DNA of 64,000 bases from NCBI RefSeq assembly GCF_011397635.1, contig NC_064753.1, forward strand, positions 39,351,822 to 39,415,821, read 5' to 3'. Under the pieces are notes generated by a model, which saw nothing but the letters and a program-made list of their open reading frames with translations, was not told the DNA's origin and searched no databases. The position numbers and the translations under genes are program-made. Below are positions 21,821-35,000 of the stretch, one piece after another. This stretch comes from Epinephelus fuscoguttatus. Lineage: Eukaryota; Chordata; Actinopteri; Perciformes; Serranidae. Numbering within the stretch: position 1 is the first letter of the stretch; each line of letters begins with the position of its first letter.

Positions 21821-21980
21821 GAAGTTTGTGGTCCTTGTACAACACAGCCAAGTCAAATGGTGAAGCGTGTATTCCAGGTTCAGGTGATTAGATACTGATG
21901 ATGATTTAAAACTAATCCAGGAGGCAGTTTCCAGCAGACTGAGATGTGATACTGTTTAATCTACACTGGACAAGTAGACT

Positions 21981-23171
21981 GAGCCCTAGTCCACACGTAC
22001 ACGAGTACTTTCAAAAATAAGGGTTTTCCCACCTTTGTTCTCAAAAAGAATCCTGTTCACACACACACTTGAAACGTTGTCAAAAGCGTGCCGATAAAAC
22101 TCCTACCCTAAAGCCACAGTAAGAAGAAGAAGCTGTAAGCCAATCAGAATCCTGAAAAAAATGACTCTTACCACAAGCCTACATGTAGCTGTGACCTCTG
22201 AAGCACATTCTGACACCTCTGTTCCTCAATGTAGTGACTGTGCATGTGTGTGTGAACATGTTTAAAAAGCTCTGGTAGTAACAGCAGAATTAATTGAGAT
22301 ATTATTAAAATGGCAATATTCAAATCACAGGAGCTGCAATTTTTTGATATGGGTAAAATGTATCACAACCTACCTTTATAAATCAAGAACTGGTGCTGCA
22401 GAGATGCCCCTGCCTACAAATCATATTTCACATGTGAAGGAACGTGTTTGTTTGGTACTGACCCCAACAACAATCACATTTTTAGATTTTTTTTCATTGA
22501 GAATGAAATGCAAAAATCACCACTCCCACTAAAACTGACTCATCATAATAACAGTATTTGTCAAAATAGTTGCAATATGTTTTTTGTTTTTTTTTGCATA
22601 TCGTGCAGCCTTACTGCCTCATTTGTGATCACTCATAAAGAGGATAAAGAGGTAAAGGAGATAACAGCGCACACTCTGATGTTACAAGCGAGAACCTAAG
22701 TTCTCTTTCATAGCATTCATTTCGTGTCGGTAGACAGTTAAGCTCGGTCCTGGAGAGACAGTTAGCTTGAGGGGTAAAGTTGGGAACTTCTGCTCGCAGC
22801 GAGAAGAGGTTTTTGAAGAATAACTGGCAGCACAGTGTCAGGCCCTTTTATAGGGGGAGGGTCCCCACCCTCTCTGGCACTGACACACTTGATTCCAGCC
22901 ATTACTGGCTGGCAGAATGCAATAGGAGCTTCTGATGAGGTCACACTATTGGTGTTCCCAATGTGAGACACTCACTCATGCTACTCAGAGAACCAGGGTT
23001 ACGCAAGTAACCTAAAGTTTTCCCTGTCGACACGCCAACACTGAAGAGTTTCTGTTCACTTTTGATCCTTTTTACAAATGGTCTGTTTTCAGTGACCCAA
23101 AATGCAGTTTTCATGTGGACAAAAGGCCAAAATGTTTTCACTTAAACCCGTGTATGTGTGGACTAGGCCTT
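21981..23171. mobile_element. TIR element between the convergent genes
   Basis: The ends carry CCTAGTCCACACGTACACG and, inverted, CCTAGTCCACACATACACG. The interior holds a second TIR element (22679-23013). There is no coding capacity. Confidence 0.55.
22679..23013 (-). mobile_element. nested TIR element with a TATA box
   Basis: Imperfect inverted ends (GTTACAAGCGAGAACCTAAG and, inverted, GTTACTTGCGTAACCCTGG). On the - strand a strong CCTATAAAAGGGCC-type TATA box lies at 22852-22844. No ORF follows it. Confidence 0.5.
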
Positions 23172-23334
23172 ACAGCACTACCAAAGACCAAATATAGAAC
23201 AGTAAAGTGGGGGTAACACTGGTCTGTTGAAGCCAAAATTCCATTCAACATTTGTAAAAAGAGACTTTCAAACATTTTTAAAGCATAAAAGCCTTTCTGT
23301 CCTGTTCTACCTTCCCAAAAAATTGACCAGTTAA

Positions 23335-23956
23335 AGAAAAATGTTGCTATTTTTCAACATGGACCATATTTGCCCATGTTTGTGTATCTAAGTATCTAAT
23401 GAGGTTTTTGAAATCGGTCCAGTGTTCAACAAGAGCTTCAAAATGGGCTGCAATGTAATCCTCAGGGTAATAATGCACTGTCAGTGTGCGTCGACTTAAA
23501 GTGCTCGTCTTTGCCACTGACAGACTCAGATTGTTTTAGAAGTGTCTGACAAAGAAATAAAACATTTACTTTTCACTTGATCCACTCTGTTTATTACCGT
23601 CTCCCTGCAACAACTCAACTTGCGAGACTTCATAATGACACTTTTACTGAGCGGACTTTATTTGACATAATAACAAACAGACCAGGTCAAGCCAAAAGTT
23701 AAAAAATAAAGTTTACTTTCTTTGTCAGACACTTCTAATAACAGTCTCAGCCTGTCAGTGGCAGAACAAGCACCTTTTAGAGGGCGTACATCAATGGTGT
23801 GATGTTGCCTCAAATGTTTGCAGCCTGTTTTGTTGCTGCCGTTTCAGCCCTATCGCTCAATACTGGACCAATTTCAAAAATTGTTGCTCCCATCAGTCAC
23901 TTGGACACAAAACATGGGAAAATAGGGTCCAGGTTAAAAAATACCAAAGTTTTTCT
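23335..23956. mobile_element. TTAA-flanked foldback element
   Basis: The first 245 bp and the last 265 bp are near-complementary, e.g. AGAAGTGTCTGACAAAGAAA at 23540 and its inverse at 23718, leaving a loop of about 110 bp. TTAA occurs at 23331-23334 and 23957-23960. The ends read AGAAAAA. It lies about 130 nt past the likely coro2b poly(A) signal. Confidence 0.75.
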
Positions 23957-24084
23957 TTAAGTGGTTGATTTCACTCCTCTGTACACCTGCACAAGAAAAC
24001 CTAACAACACAACTCCAGCCATAATTTCACCTGTCTGTCCACTGCTGCTGATCCTTCTCTGGTAGATCCTTTGCCCACTGTCTA

Positions 24085-25880
24085 CTTTCACTGTAGCCTT
24101 TTATTTTCCCTGCAAGACACATATTCATTTAGCATAAACTTCTCTGTAGTTCAAGTCTACATTGAAACAGTTCATGTTTTTTTCTGATTTTTTTAACTGA
24201 AGCTGTAAACCTTTATGTCCTCACGTCAGGAGGACGTGACCTTCACTTACTTTCTACTTACTCGGAGAAAATATTCCACTCTTGCTAATCTTTCTCCTTT
24301 TCTCAGTCCATCAGGAGCAGAATCATTGGTAAGACAAGGCTGAGTGTGTTTGGGCCTGGGTTAAAAGACACGTGGCATGCTTAGCAGAATCTCTGTGGTA
24401 GCTGCTTGAACCTGGCTGACACAACAGATCCAATCAAATGTTAATCCAGTGCCCACTTCTTTTAAAGTTCAAACTGAGGGGGAAAAACTGTTAAATGTTA
24501 AAACAGAGGCATTTAAATTTCAATTTAGCCGTGTGTGTTGATGGTACACGTGGAGAAGGAGAGGCAGATGACCCGGAGTCTCTAGAGCAAACACATCTAC
24601 AAGTAAACACATCTCACTAATAGTGATATACGTAGTTTAAATGTAAAAGGAAGGTTATTATTACAGTTTTCTGCACTGTTAGGAAAAAGGCAAGATTATA
24701 TGTTTATACCTTATCTGAAGTTATGTCAGGCTGGAGTCAGACTAATACCATGAACGGTACAGTTTCACACAAATCTTGCACCATTTCAACCGCAAACATT
24801 CAGCAGAATCTATCAAGCTTCACAATCATTACTTGCGCAGCCACGTCACACGAAACAGTGGGATTAACAAATATACATGTTATCAGCTAAAAAGGTAAAA
24901 TGTGACAAATAAATAGAAGCAAATATACATTACCCCTCCATCCTCAAAATTAGCCCTAAAAACCAATAACAGCCAGCAAAGCTTCCCTTGACACTATATT
25001 CGAGTAGTTACGCAAGTCCACACCTCTGGATCCATGTCTCCCCTGCTGCTTTACCGCTATTTAAATAAAATATAAAAACACTTAGAGAGAGTGAACTCTC
25101 CTCGGGAAGAAAAACTGCATTTGAGTAGCTATATGTCAGTATTGTAAAGTAAATTTATGGCTAACACCATCTGTTCGTGAGAAAAAAAGTGGAGCAGCTC
25201 TGTGAAAAACACGATCCACGTCTGCAGGAGCTCGTCTCGTCTGTCAGGTGCCAAAGTACTTCACGTGTCAGCCATTTTGAGATGATGTTGCAGCTTGCTG
25301 CAAACTGTGTCTGCAGCAGGGTGTAAGGCCTTGGGGAAGAGAAACAGGAGCTAGTGACAGTCTTTTTATCCTCCAGTTTTGCCCCAGCGAAAACTAGAAC
25401 TAGATGGTGGTTTGGTCATTACATGAGGATGAGTGCAGGGTTTGCTTGTGTGGTGATCAAGGTATCGCCACATGAATGACTGGGTAGGCACAGTGAGACA
25501 AACACCCAGGAGGTCTGAAAATATGCAGTAACAGATCATAACACTTGAGAATGTGCTAGATCGAGAATATTAAGTTGTAGAAACAGATAATACCTAAATG
25601 GATTGTATCGCAAACCTTTTCCTATGACTGATTTCATGTTAAGGTGCCGATCCATGAACACTGCCTCTCCTCCGTCACTTCTCATATTATTACAATATTC
25701 CAGTATTTGCACCAGTTAAGACATTATCCAACACTTATCATATTAGTGTGTGCACTATGCAGGGCAGCAGGAATGAAGTTATGATATATCAAAAAAGAGG
25801 CATAGGAGGGCTCAGAAGCTTGTTGGAGGTCAGATTTGGGGGCAAAGGAAGCAGCTTTGCCAGTCCCAGAGGCTGAGAGG
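24085..25880 (-). other. coro2b: probable coro2b 3' UTR (end approximate)
   Basis: Non-coding sequence after the coro2b stop. The first good poly(A) signal seen in the direction of transcription is AATAAA at 24105-24100. A UTR of about 1.8 kb would be usual for this gene. No other exon or ORF of note was seen here. Confidence 0.45.
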
Positions 25881-26015
25881 TCAGACGTTGTTGGGGCTAA
25901 CGTTCTTCAGGTTGTTGAGCTCTAGCTCCAGCTGGCGTATTCGCACGTCCTTGGTGGTCAGCTCCTCCTTCAGCCGCCGCAGTTCCTCCTGCTGCCGGAA
26001 GAACATCCGCAGGAG
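25881..26015 (-). CDS. coro2b: coro2b coding exon 11 with stop (residues 433-476)
   Basis: Encodes the C-terminal coiled coil, LLRMFFRQQEELRRLKEEL to NNLKNVSPNNV, then TGA. Leucines recur at heptad spacing, and RIRQLE fits the coronin trimerisation motif. The acceptor is ttcccgtag. Confidence 0.94.
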   Translation of the reverse strand, partial: LLRMFFRQQEELRRLKEELTTKDVRIRQLELELNNLKNVSPNNV

Positions 26016-26145
26016 CTACGGGAAGAAAAAGAAAGACTTGTGCATGTAACAAATACACTTTGACAAATAAGAAAGAAAATCTGATGTTAACTGAGAGAAT
26101 TCTGACACATCTACTGTTTAGATTTATACTGTTTTCACCTGGTGA

Positions 26146-26181
<36 letters not shown>

Positions 26182-29100
26182 ACCCCTACAACTATTTTCT
26201 AAAAGTAGATTATTAGGTACGTAGAGAGACAGCAGAGTAGAGATACCTCGTTCTCTGTTCTGGGCGGTACATTCTCCAGCAGGTCGATCCCATTCACCAC
26301 TACGCTCTTCTTTTCCTTCACTGGGGCCTTGAACACTAACTGGTTCGGTCGGTGGTAACCGTCCTTCAGAGACATCAAGACTGGGTCTGTTTGGACAAAG
26401 TACGCAAAAACTCTCATGTGAAAACCAACACAAGGCACAGAGAGGCACACGTCCTTCACAGACCACCAGATCAATCTAGTATTGCTCTGTGTTGGTCCAA
26501 CTCCCTATAATAGTGACAGTATGAAGAGATGGCAATGAAAAAGAAATAAAGACAGTGATTGACAGTAACTGTATTTTATCGCCATGTTTTACTGTAGCTT
26601 TGTTTTCAAATATCTGTCACGACTAAGAGATGACTTCCAGAGCATCACATCACCAAATGCAGGGTAACATGTTGGTATTAAACTTAGATCTTTTCCCTAC
26701 AAATGTCTTCTGTTAAAAGGTTGTTTCATAAATCACCAAAGAAGCCAACCAATCCAGTGTGTGTTATTTTACCTCTGTTAATCCCTCCCAGCCATTCACT
26801 TGCAGACAGCGCAGGTTCTGTCCCTGCTGTCATGGGGTAGATGTCCTCCTGGTATGTGTCTGACTGTAAATCAGAAAACACCACATACATTATTATCATA
26901 TCGATTAGATTTGGCATCTGGGAAAATAACTCTTATATCAGTGTCTTAAACATATGGAGGGGTATTAGGACCAGGCATAGGATTTTAAATTTTACTTTGC
27001 ATTATGAAAATTAAATCAAAATGTTGGGAATAAAATCAAACTTTCAGAAATTGTGCCATGCATAAAAAAAAAATAGTTGAGGAAGATTTTTGTATTTGCG
27101 TTAAAGAACACTGCGATCGTCTGCTGCTGGTTTGTTGGAGGTTCCCAGCAACAACTGGAAGAATATCGGGGATGCGGCCTTTGTCAATGACGCCCTACTA
27201 CCTACAGATATCAGGGAAGCTAGCTCGCTAAATGTTTTTAAAAGAAAGCTTATCTCTTTTCACAACATGTCTACTTTATTGAGGCGGTTGTAACTCTGGA
27301 AGCTCAGGAGATTGGCTGCTTGATCCCCTGCTCCTGCAGTCAGCATGTCGAAGTATCCTGTATCCTAACTCCAAATTGCGGCTGTGCCAACAATGTGTGA
27401 GTGCGTGTGAATGTTTAAGCTGAGTAGCAGGTGGCACCTTTTATTGTAGCCTCAGCCACCAGTGTATGAATGTGTGTGAATATATAGATAGATAGATAGA
27501 TAGATAGATACAAAATATGGAAAACCCTGCCTTTAAATATCTGACCTGCTGGCTCAGTGGATAGTTTGAAATGACAAATTTTAAACAACAACTCAAACCT
27601 TTGGAGTGCATATGGACAATAAACTGGACTGGTCCAAAAACAGGTCAGAGCCGCCTCCATTTTCTGAGGAGGTCCGTCAACATCTGCTGGACAATGCTGA
27701 GGATGTTTTATGAGTCTGTGGTGGCCAGTGCTGTCCTGTTTGCTGCTGTGTGCTGGGGCAGCAGGTTGAGGGTAGCAGACGCCAACAGACTCAATAAACT
27801 GATTCCTAAGGACCGTAACATGGCGGGGGCGGAGCTGGACTCTCTGGTGGCAGTGAGAGGAGGACGCTGTCTAAGATACATGTCGTCTTGGACAATGTCT
27901 CCCAACCTCTCCACCATGTGCTGGTCGGACACAGGAGCACATTCAGTGACGGACTTATTCCCCTGAGATGCACCACAGAGTGCCACAGGAAGTCACTCCT
28001 GCCTGTCGCTATAAACATGTGCAGCTCCTCCCTCAGAGTGTCAGCTGCTCTGAGTCAGTAGACTGGCAACTGGACTTCATTCACCATCTGAATTTATTAT
28101 TCACAAGTTTCTCTTGGGTGCAGTTATTAAACTTTAGTTACTAAAGTTATTAGTTATTAAAATTAAATTATACGACTTTATTACGCACATAACTGTACAT
28201 ATTTCTTATGTTTACTTTTATTCTATTGTTTGTTCTATTGATGTTTATATTGTAGTTGCATTTCACACTGACAGCCTCACCATAGTGACAATATATATTT
28301 TATTTTTTAATATTTTTATATCTAAAGTACTAGTGTTAAACACTGTAGCATAATGCACATTCTATTTTTTATTTTTATTTTGATGTACATTTTCATTTCT
28401 ATTTTATTTTATGTCATTTTATTTTTATTTTATTGCTTTATATTTACATACTTCTATTTCTTCTCTTATTCTTACTTCTTACAATTCACTATTCTTAACA
28501 CTGGAGCGACTGTAACGAATCACAATGCAGCTACGTGTTTTAATATTTTTAAAATGTTCTTTTAATTGGTTGATTAATTAATTAATTTATGTATTCTTCT
28601 TATATCTCCTTGAATGAGTGTATGATTTTATTTCTTTGCTGTTTGGCTCTGCCGCTGAATTTTAAATCACTTTGTGCTGCATTCTGTGCACGAAAGGTGC
28701 TATATGAATAAAGTTAATTCAGTCATATGTAATTGTATATATACATCTTTCTCCTGTAATGTATTTTTTCTCATGCCTGACATTAGCGCTGAAAGTTTGA
28801 CTTTATCCTCAACATTTTGATTTCATTCTTGTAATATTTCTCCTTATGCCTGGCCCAGTATTATTCCATATAAAGAAGCTTTCTTTGTTTCAAAGCATGA
28901 AATGTGACCTCTCTGCACGGGTTTGAAAAGATGTTTTATGCACACCACTGCCTCAGCGAGCACTTACTGTCCTCTTCTTTCTGTTTTGCTGCAGACCACC
29001 GACACATTTGTTCCAAAGTGAAACCAGTAAATGAAAAATGATCCTCTTGTGTTGGGATTAATTACCTAATTGTCCTTGTTTGCTCTCAGCTCTGATTAGC

Positions 29101-32007
29101 CAGCTTATACACTGTGTGTTTCTGTTCATTACATGCCAGAATACTGTATATCTTAGAGAAGTTGATTAAAGTCAGACAAAACCTTAATGGCTCTCTAACC
29201 CATTATGTGCTAGATGAATGTGACATATTGCAGAAATGATTAATAATGAGAGAACAGAGTAGAATCAGTTCATTTCATTATTTCACTCACCCTTCTTGGC
29301 ACAATCATGGAAATGGGCTCAATCAAACCCTTCAGGGTGACGAGCTTGTAGAAGCGGAACACCTCGCAAGCTCCCACATCCAGCCCGTGCTTTGGCATCA
29401 CACCTGCAGACAAAAACAAGAGAGCATGTGGTGCCACAACCGTTTTGACAACATGACATCTCCTCCCAGAATTCATGGCTATTTTGGAGTCACATCAACA
29501 GGAGAAAAACATCAACCTGCTGCAAAACGACAGCCAGAATGTGGAGCTCAGAAAACTACAGCGAGGGGATATTTAAATTCATCTGGCTCTTTTTCCCTTC
29601 AATGAGTGTCATCCTTTCAGCCATGCAACACTTTCAGATGAGTGACCCCCCCCAGTCTCTAAAGACTGCTCATGAAGTGGTTTGGATGTGTCTCTCTGCT
29701 CTCAGCAGGAGAGCTCATATATTGTTCATCAACAAATGACTTACCGAGTCCTTTCTGTGGTGCCGGGGACCGGAACTCCATTAGGTATTGTAAGTACGGC
29801 TTCTCTGTGGTAATCTCAAAGTAACGGATGTTGCCGTCCCCCTGCCAAGGCACCAGAATGTGGCAATTACAGAACAGCTCAACACGTAGCTCCTCAAAGT
29901 TTCAACCGTGTCATGTTTTTCACATCAGGCTTCTTAAAGGTGTCAGTCAGTGATTCTGGAGAAAGACTGTTGACATTCATGTGTCAGATTTACTGTCCCT
30001 CTCGCTCCCACTGCCCTTCTCTTTACACTGCACATCTATGGCCTTTCCCTGTCCTGTGAACATCATGATATTGTTGTGTGGCTCAGTCTGAGCAATTTTG
30101 TTTGTTTGTTATTTACAGAGTCATGGCTGAACATGCAGCTCTCTGTCAGTGAGGAGATATTTGCTGAATCCGACAAAGTGTATTAGGTTAGAATTGCTGA
30201 CTGCACTTTCAATGCATTAACTACAGCCTCATCTTATTTGGTGCTGTGCTCCAATTCTAAGAATAAACTGTACTGTTATAGATTTAAATTATTTCAATGT
30301 TTCTTTAAATGTTTTAAATGAAGGGAGGGCACTGATGATGAGAAAAGTAAAATTCATCTCTTTTAGAGTAACCATCTTACCAGTTCAAGACTGATATTAT
30401 AAATAACAAGCATTAACAAGTGTGAAAAATGTGACTTTGCAGTTAAAGTGATGACAGATAATTGAAGGATGTTTCAAAGTGTTAAGTAATGAATATTTTA
30501 ACAATAACTTTTGTAATGTGAATGTCACTCTGCAAACTGATTTACATTTACATACAAGATTAATAATGATATCACATTTCAGTCACCCAAACTGGATCGG
30601 GTATCTGACGCAGATTGAAAAACGACCTGTAGAAACAACTTGTCAAATATTAAGGCTGCATAATATTCAAAGAAAAAAAAAGATGAAGCGATATGAGTCA
30701 TAATTTTTGCATTTCATTTTCACTGAAAAAAAAAAAAAAAGATGGTGTGGTTTTTCTGGGGTCTGTACTAGGTGTCAGGATCCATTGATCTCGCTCAATT
30801 TATTGATTCAATGATCCAGTGTCATTGATGCAAAGTGAAAACATCAATCTATATCTCCATATTTTGGTCATACTTTTATTTTGAAAGCCTGTGTCACTGT
30901 CAAACAGCGACAGGCAGATGGCAAGCAACCGAGAGAAAGACAATAAGGATAACGTTACTTATTTGGGAATAAATCATTAGAGTGGATAGTATTGTGATTT
31001 TGATAAATATTTCTATTAATTGTGCAGCCATATCAAATATAAGGCATAAAAACAGACATTACAAGAAACATATTTGACACTGACACATCAAATTTATCTC
31101 ATACTGGTTTGACATTGACCTTTTTGCTCAGTTTATTTATGAGGCACTTCCTGCTCCTCTACATTTTTGTTGATGGGATGCCAAATGGCGACATTCTTAC
31201 TAAACTATTAATGTGAATTATGCATGTATGTTGTTGTTACTTTAAAAAGGTCATTGTTGACCTTTATAGCTTATTTGGTATTTGCCATATTAAATTTGTA
31301 CTGATTGTTTATACCCTATCTGGTCAGGTGACAATTTCAATCGTCTCCCCTGGGTCTGTAAATGCCTGTATCTCTCCTACACACTTGTTATTATCAGCGT
31401 ACAAACATCTTTAATTATAAAAAGATGAATACTAACCTAGTAGAAACCCTTCATAGTAGAAAAAATAAAAGGAGCTGTATACGACATGCAGAGTGTGTGA
31501 GTCAGAGTTTGATTCAGCTGTCTACATACAGCTCTTGACATGGAATTGGCTGAGCCGGTGGCTAGCAGCTAATGGTGCTAGCAGCTAAAACAGTGCTAAC
31601 AATGGCAACAGTGCTGACCGAGCTTACATTGTTAACCTGGGGGAAAGCGCAGGGTCGGTGTTGGCTTTTGTTACATGGCTGCTCCCATAGCAGCGGTAAC
31701 TGCCTGGTGAGTGCAGTGCAGATTGGCAGCGGTTAGCTAGCCAGAGGGACACGCTAACCGGGACTCATATGCACAAACATTCACATTAAAGGTCATTAAC
31801 AACTCCTTTACATTTAGATCCGAATCAGGTAAATCTGATAAATACTACAGTCATGAAAAACTGTTACGGCACAGATGGGGTTGGTGCTGACCTTGCCTGC
31901 CAGGTACAACATGTGCGTGTCAGCATCATAGAAGGGAAACAACAGTCCTGAGAGGCCGTCTATGTCCTCCTCCACAATTGGCATGGACAAATCCTCCTGG
32001 GAAGAGC

Positions 32008-32067
<60 letters not shown>

Positions 32068-35000
32068 GAATTAAATACACACACAGGCTCCACCCACTCT
32101 GGCATTACATGCACAAGCCATATGGAGGTGTTGTCTGACCTGATCCCAGAGAGCGATCTGCCGGGTGTTCCAGCGTGAAACCCCTGTGGTGAGCAGTCGC
32201 TTCATGTTACCCAGGAACACCACACGGTTTACACGGTGGTTCTTACAGCTGGCTTGCTGTTGGAGCAACGCACAAAAATAAAGCTTTAATGGTACATGCA
32301 CCTCAAGTTCATTCTCTAAAGTATTTTAATTATTCAGTCTTGTGACTATTATATTGTTCTGACAAGACAGAGAAAGAATATGGCTCTATAACAGGCAACC
32401 CTCCAATATTTTAATGGCATAACATTTTAATTATTTAATACATGGTTTTAATAGTTACTCCAGAACCTTGGCATACCAGCATCAATATTATTTTATCTAA
32501 TTTTCTTTTTAAATGAAATACCACAGCCAAAAATACGCCTCTGTTTCAGAGTAAATCTGTATTTCAAGTACAGAATATTTTTATGATTTGTCCCTTCTCT
32601 TTCTGTCACTTCTCCTCCTCCTACTGATTGGTCTTGATCACCTCCACTTGGTGCACCAGCGCCACAGCACATGGGTCTAATTAGAAACCATTTCATCATA
32701 GTGATCAGGCGGCAGGATCACCAAGGTCAAACAATAAGTGGTTGAGGAGTGCTGTAGTTTTTAATTAGCAGCAATAAAATGAAATGAAAATTATTATTGT
32801 GTAGACAGAAGTTAATTTGACCACAGTTTTGGCTTTAAAAACTGAATATGTATCCTCATGGAGCTGGAGTTTCTCTAAAGACCTGAAGGTACAAGGCCTG
32901 CCCAAGGACTAAGGAGACAATACAGCCAAAATGATGAGTGGAGAGCCTGAACGTTACACAATATTTGACTGTTAAACATCTGATTTTAAAGCCATCAGCA
33001 TTAATCTGCTGCTGTATCAGCCACCGGTCTCCTGGTTTCAGGCCTTCTACAAGATTTTTGCAGCAGGGATTTTTTTTTTTTTCCATTCAGCAACACGAGC
33101 ATCAGTGAGGTCGAGCACTGATATTGTGCAATAAGATCTGGCTCAGTGTCTCTGACCCTGTTCTTCCCAAGGGTGCTGGATGGGGTTGAAATCAGGGCTC
33201 TGTGCAAGCCAGTCAGGTTCTTCCACACCAAACTGTGAAAAAAATTTCTTTATGAACCTAACATTAGGGGTGGAGGTATGTTGAAACAGGACAGTGCCTC
33301 CTTGAAGCTTTTGTCACAAATCTAGAGGTACTCTATATCCTAAAATATAAGTATATCTAATATAAGTTTCTCCTAATTTGAACTAAGGGGCCTAAACCAT
33401 GGAAAACAGCTCAACAAAAGAACACATACTTTTGTGTTTATGAGGTCACAATTAATAATTGCCCCAGTATAATCAGTCATAGTAAAGGATATTTTCAACA
33501 CAAACAGTTGTCCCCTAAATACGCACACTCCCACAAAAATACCCACTCCCTCCTGCTGACCTGAAGGACGGCCCCAGAGCGTGGCTCAATGACACGCAGC
33601 TTCTTGTCTTTGCAGCTGGTGGCCAGCAGGCTGCCATCTGTGTTGAAGGACATGCTGAGGATGACGTCAGTGTGGCAGTCGATCATTTTTACCGGCTCTC
33701 CGATCTCCAGGTTCCAGATCAGGATCTGATACAGTCAGGAGGGATTGTTTGGGTGGAGCTGTTAGATGGCTGTGGTGCTTGAATCAGTGATGTTATTACG
33801 TTGTGAGCTCATGAAAAGGATCTGAGTTTGTTTTTGTGTGCGACTACTAATATCAGACAGTATTCTCCGCTGATATCTAAAGTGAGATAAGAAGCATGTC
33901 TCATGGTTTCAACGGAAGCTAAATATCATATTCTGTTCTTTGAAAATCTTTTTTTTTTATGTAGGAACTATTTGCATTCAACAGAACTACACCCTCCAAC
34001 CGAATCACCACACGGAAGGAAGTGTGCATCTGCTCATGAACAAGAGGCTTGAGCTAATGAAAGATGTAAACATAAATAGTGTCCCCCTCGGCTGAGCTGT
34101 AACGTTAGCTAGCTCAGTGGTGCTAGGTAAGCTAGCAGTCAATGCACACTTAAGCCTGATTTATGGTCCTGCGTTAAATCACCGACGTCGCTACGTCGTA
34201 GGGTACGTGGCTATGCAGAAGGCTCGCTGTAGCCCCCGGTGTAGCCTGACGTGCACCTCCCCAAAAATGTAACTACACGTCGAGGCGACGCAGACCCAGC
34301 GCAGACCGAGAGGGCTGTAATTGGTTTGCTTGGTAGCAACGCATTTCTGGTTCCATATTTCCAGATTGCGCCATCCCCGCCATGTTTAAACATCTTCTGT
34401 TGTGATGTAGATGTTGCAGTACTAAGGCCCATTTATGCTCAACGTTCAATACGGATATGGATACGGACCGATATGGACGGAGCTGTCTGTCCGTGCTCCG
34501 CGTTCATTTCTCTGTGACCGTAAAAGCCAGAAGCTAAACAAAGAATCAACTAGAGACGATGATAACCATTCAGGAAAGGAACGCAGCCTCCTACCGCTCT
34601 GGCGGTGAATTGCACCGCGACGAAATGGAGTGACGGAGAAGTTCGAAGGGTTCACGACGGCATCACGGCAACGACGTAGGTACGTCGTAGGTACGTCGCA
34701 GGACCATAAATCAGGCTTTACCTCTGCACAGTCATATGGTTGGAGAGTGTAGTTTGGTAGAGGGAAAATAGTCCCTATGTGAAACTGCTCGCAGCAAGGT
34801 CTGCGAATCATCTTGAGTTAACAGGTCATGATTTCTCAAAAGAGACAGTGTTGTTGAGTTTTTCAACGTCGTTTTTGGCGCTTTGAGCACCACAAGGCGA
34901 GTGCCATCTAGTTCCATTACACTGGAGAGAAGGAAAACATCTCTATGGCCGATATCTCCAACACTCAACAACTCACACCAAAACAATCTAGATCAGTAAA

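Noticed and set aside
25897..26466. 189-codon open frame on the - strand
   Set aside because: It runs through coro2b exons 10 and 11 in the wrong frame and across the intron with its CA repeat. The true frame is the spliced one.
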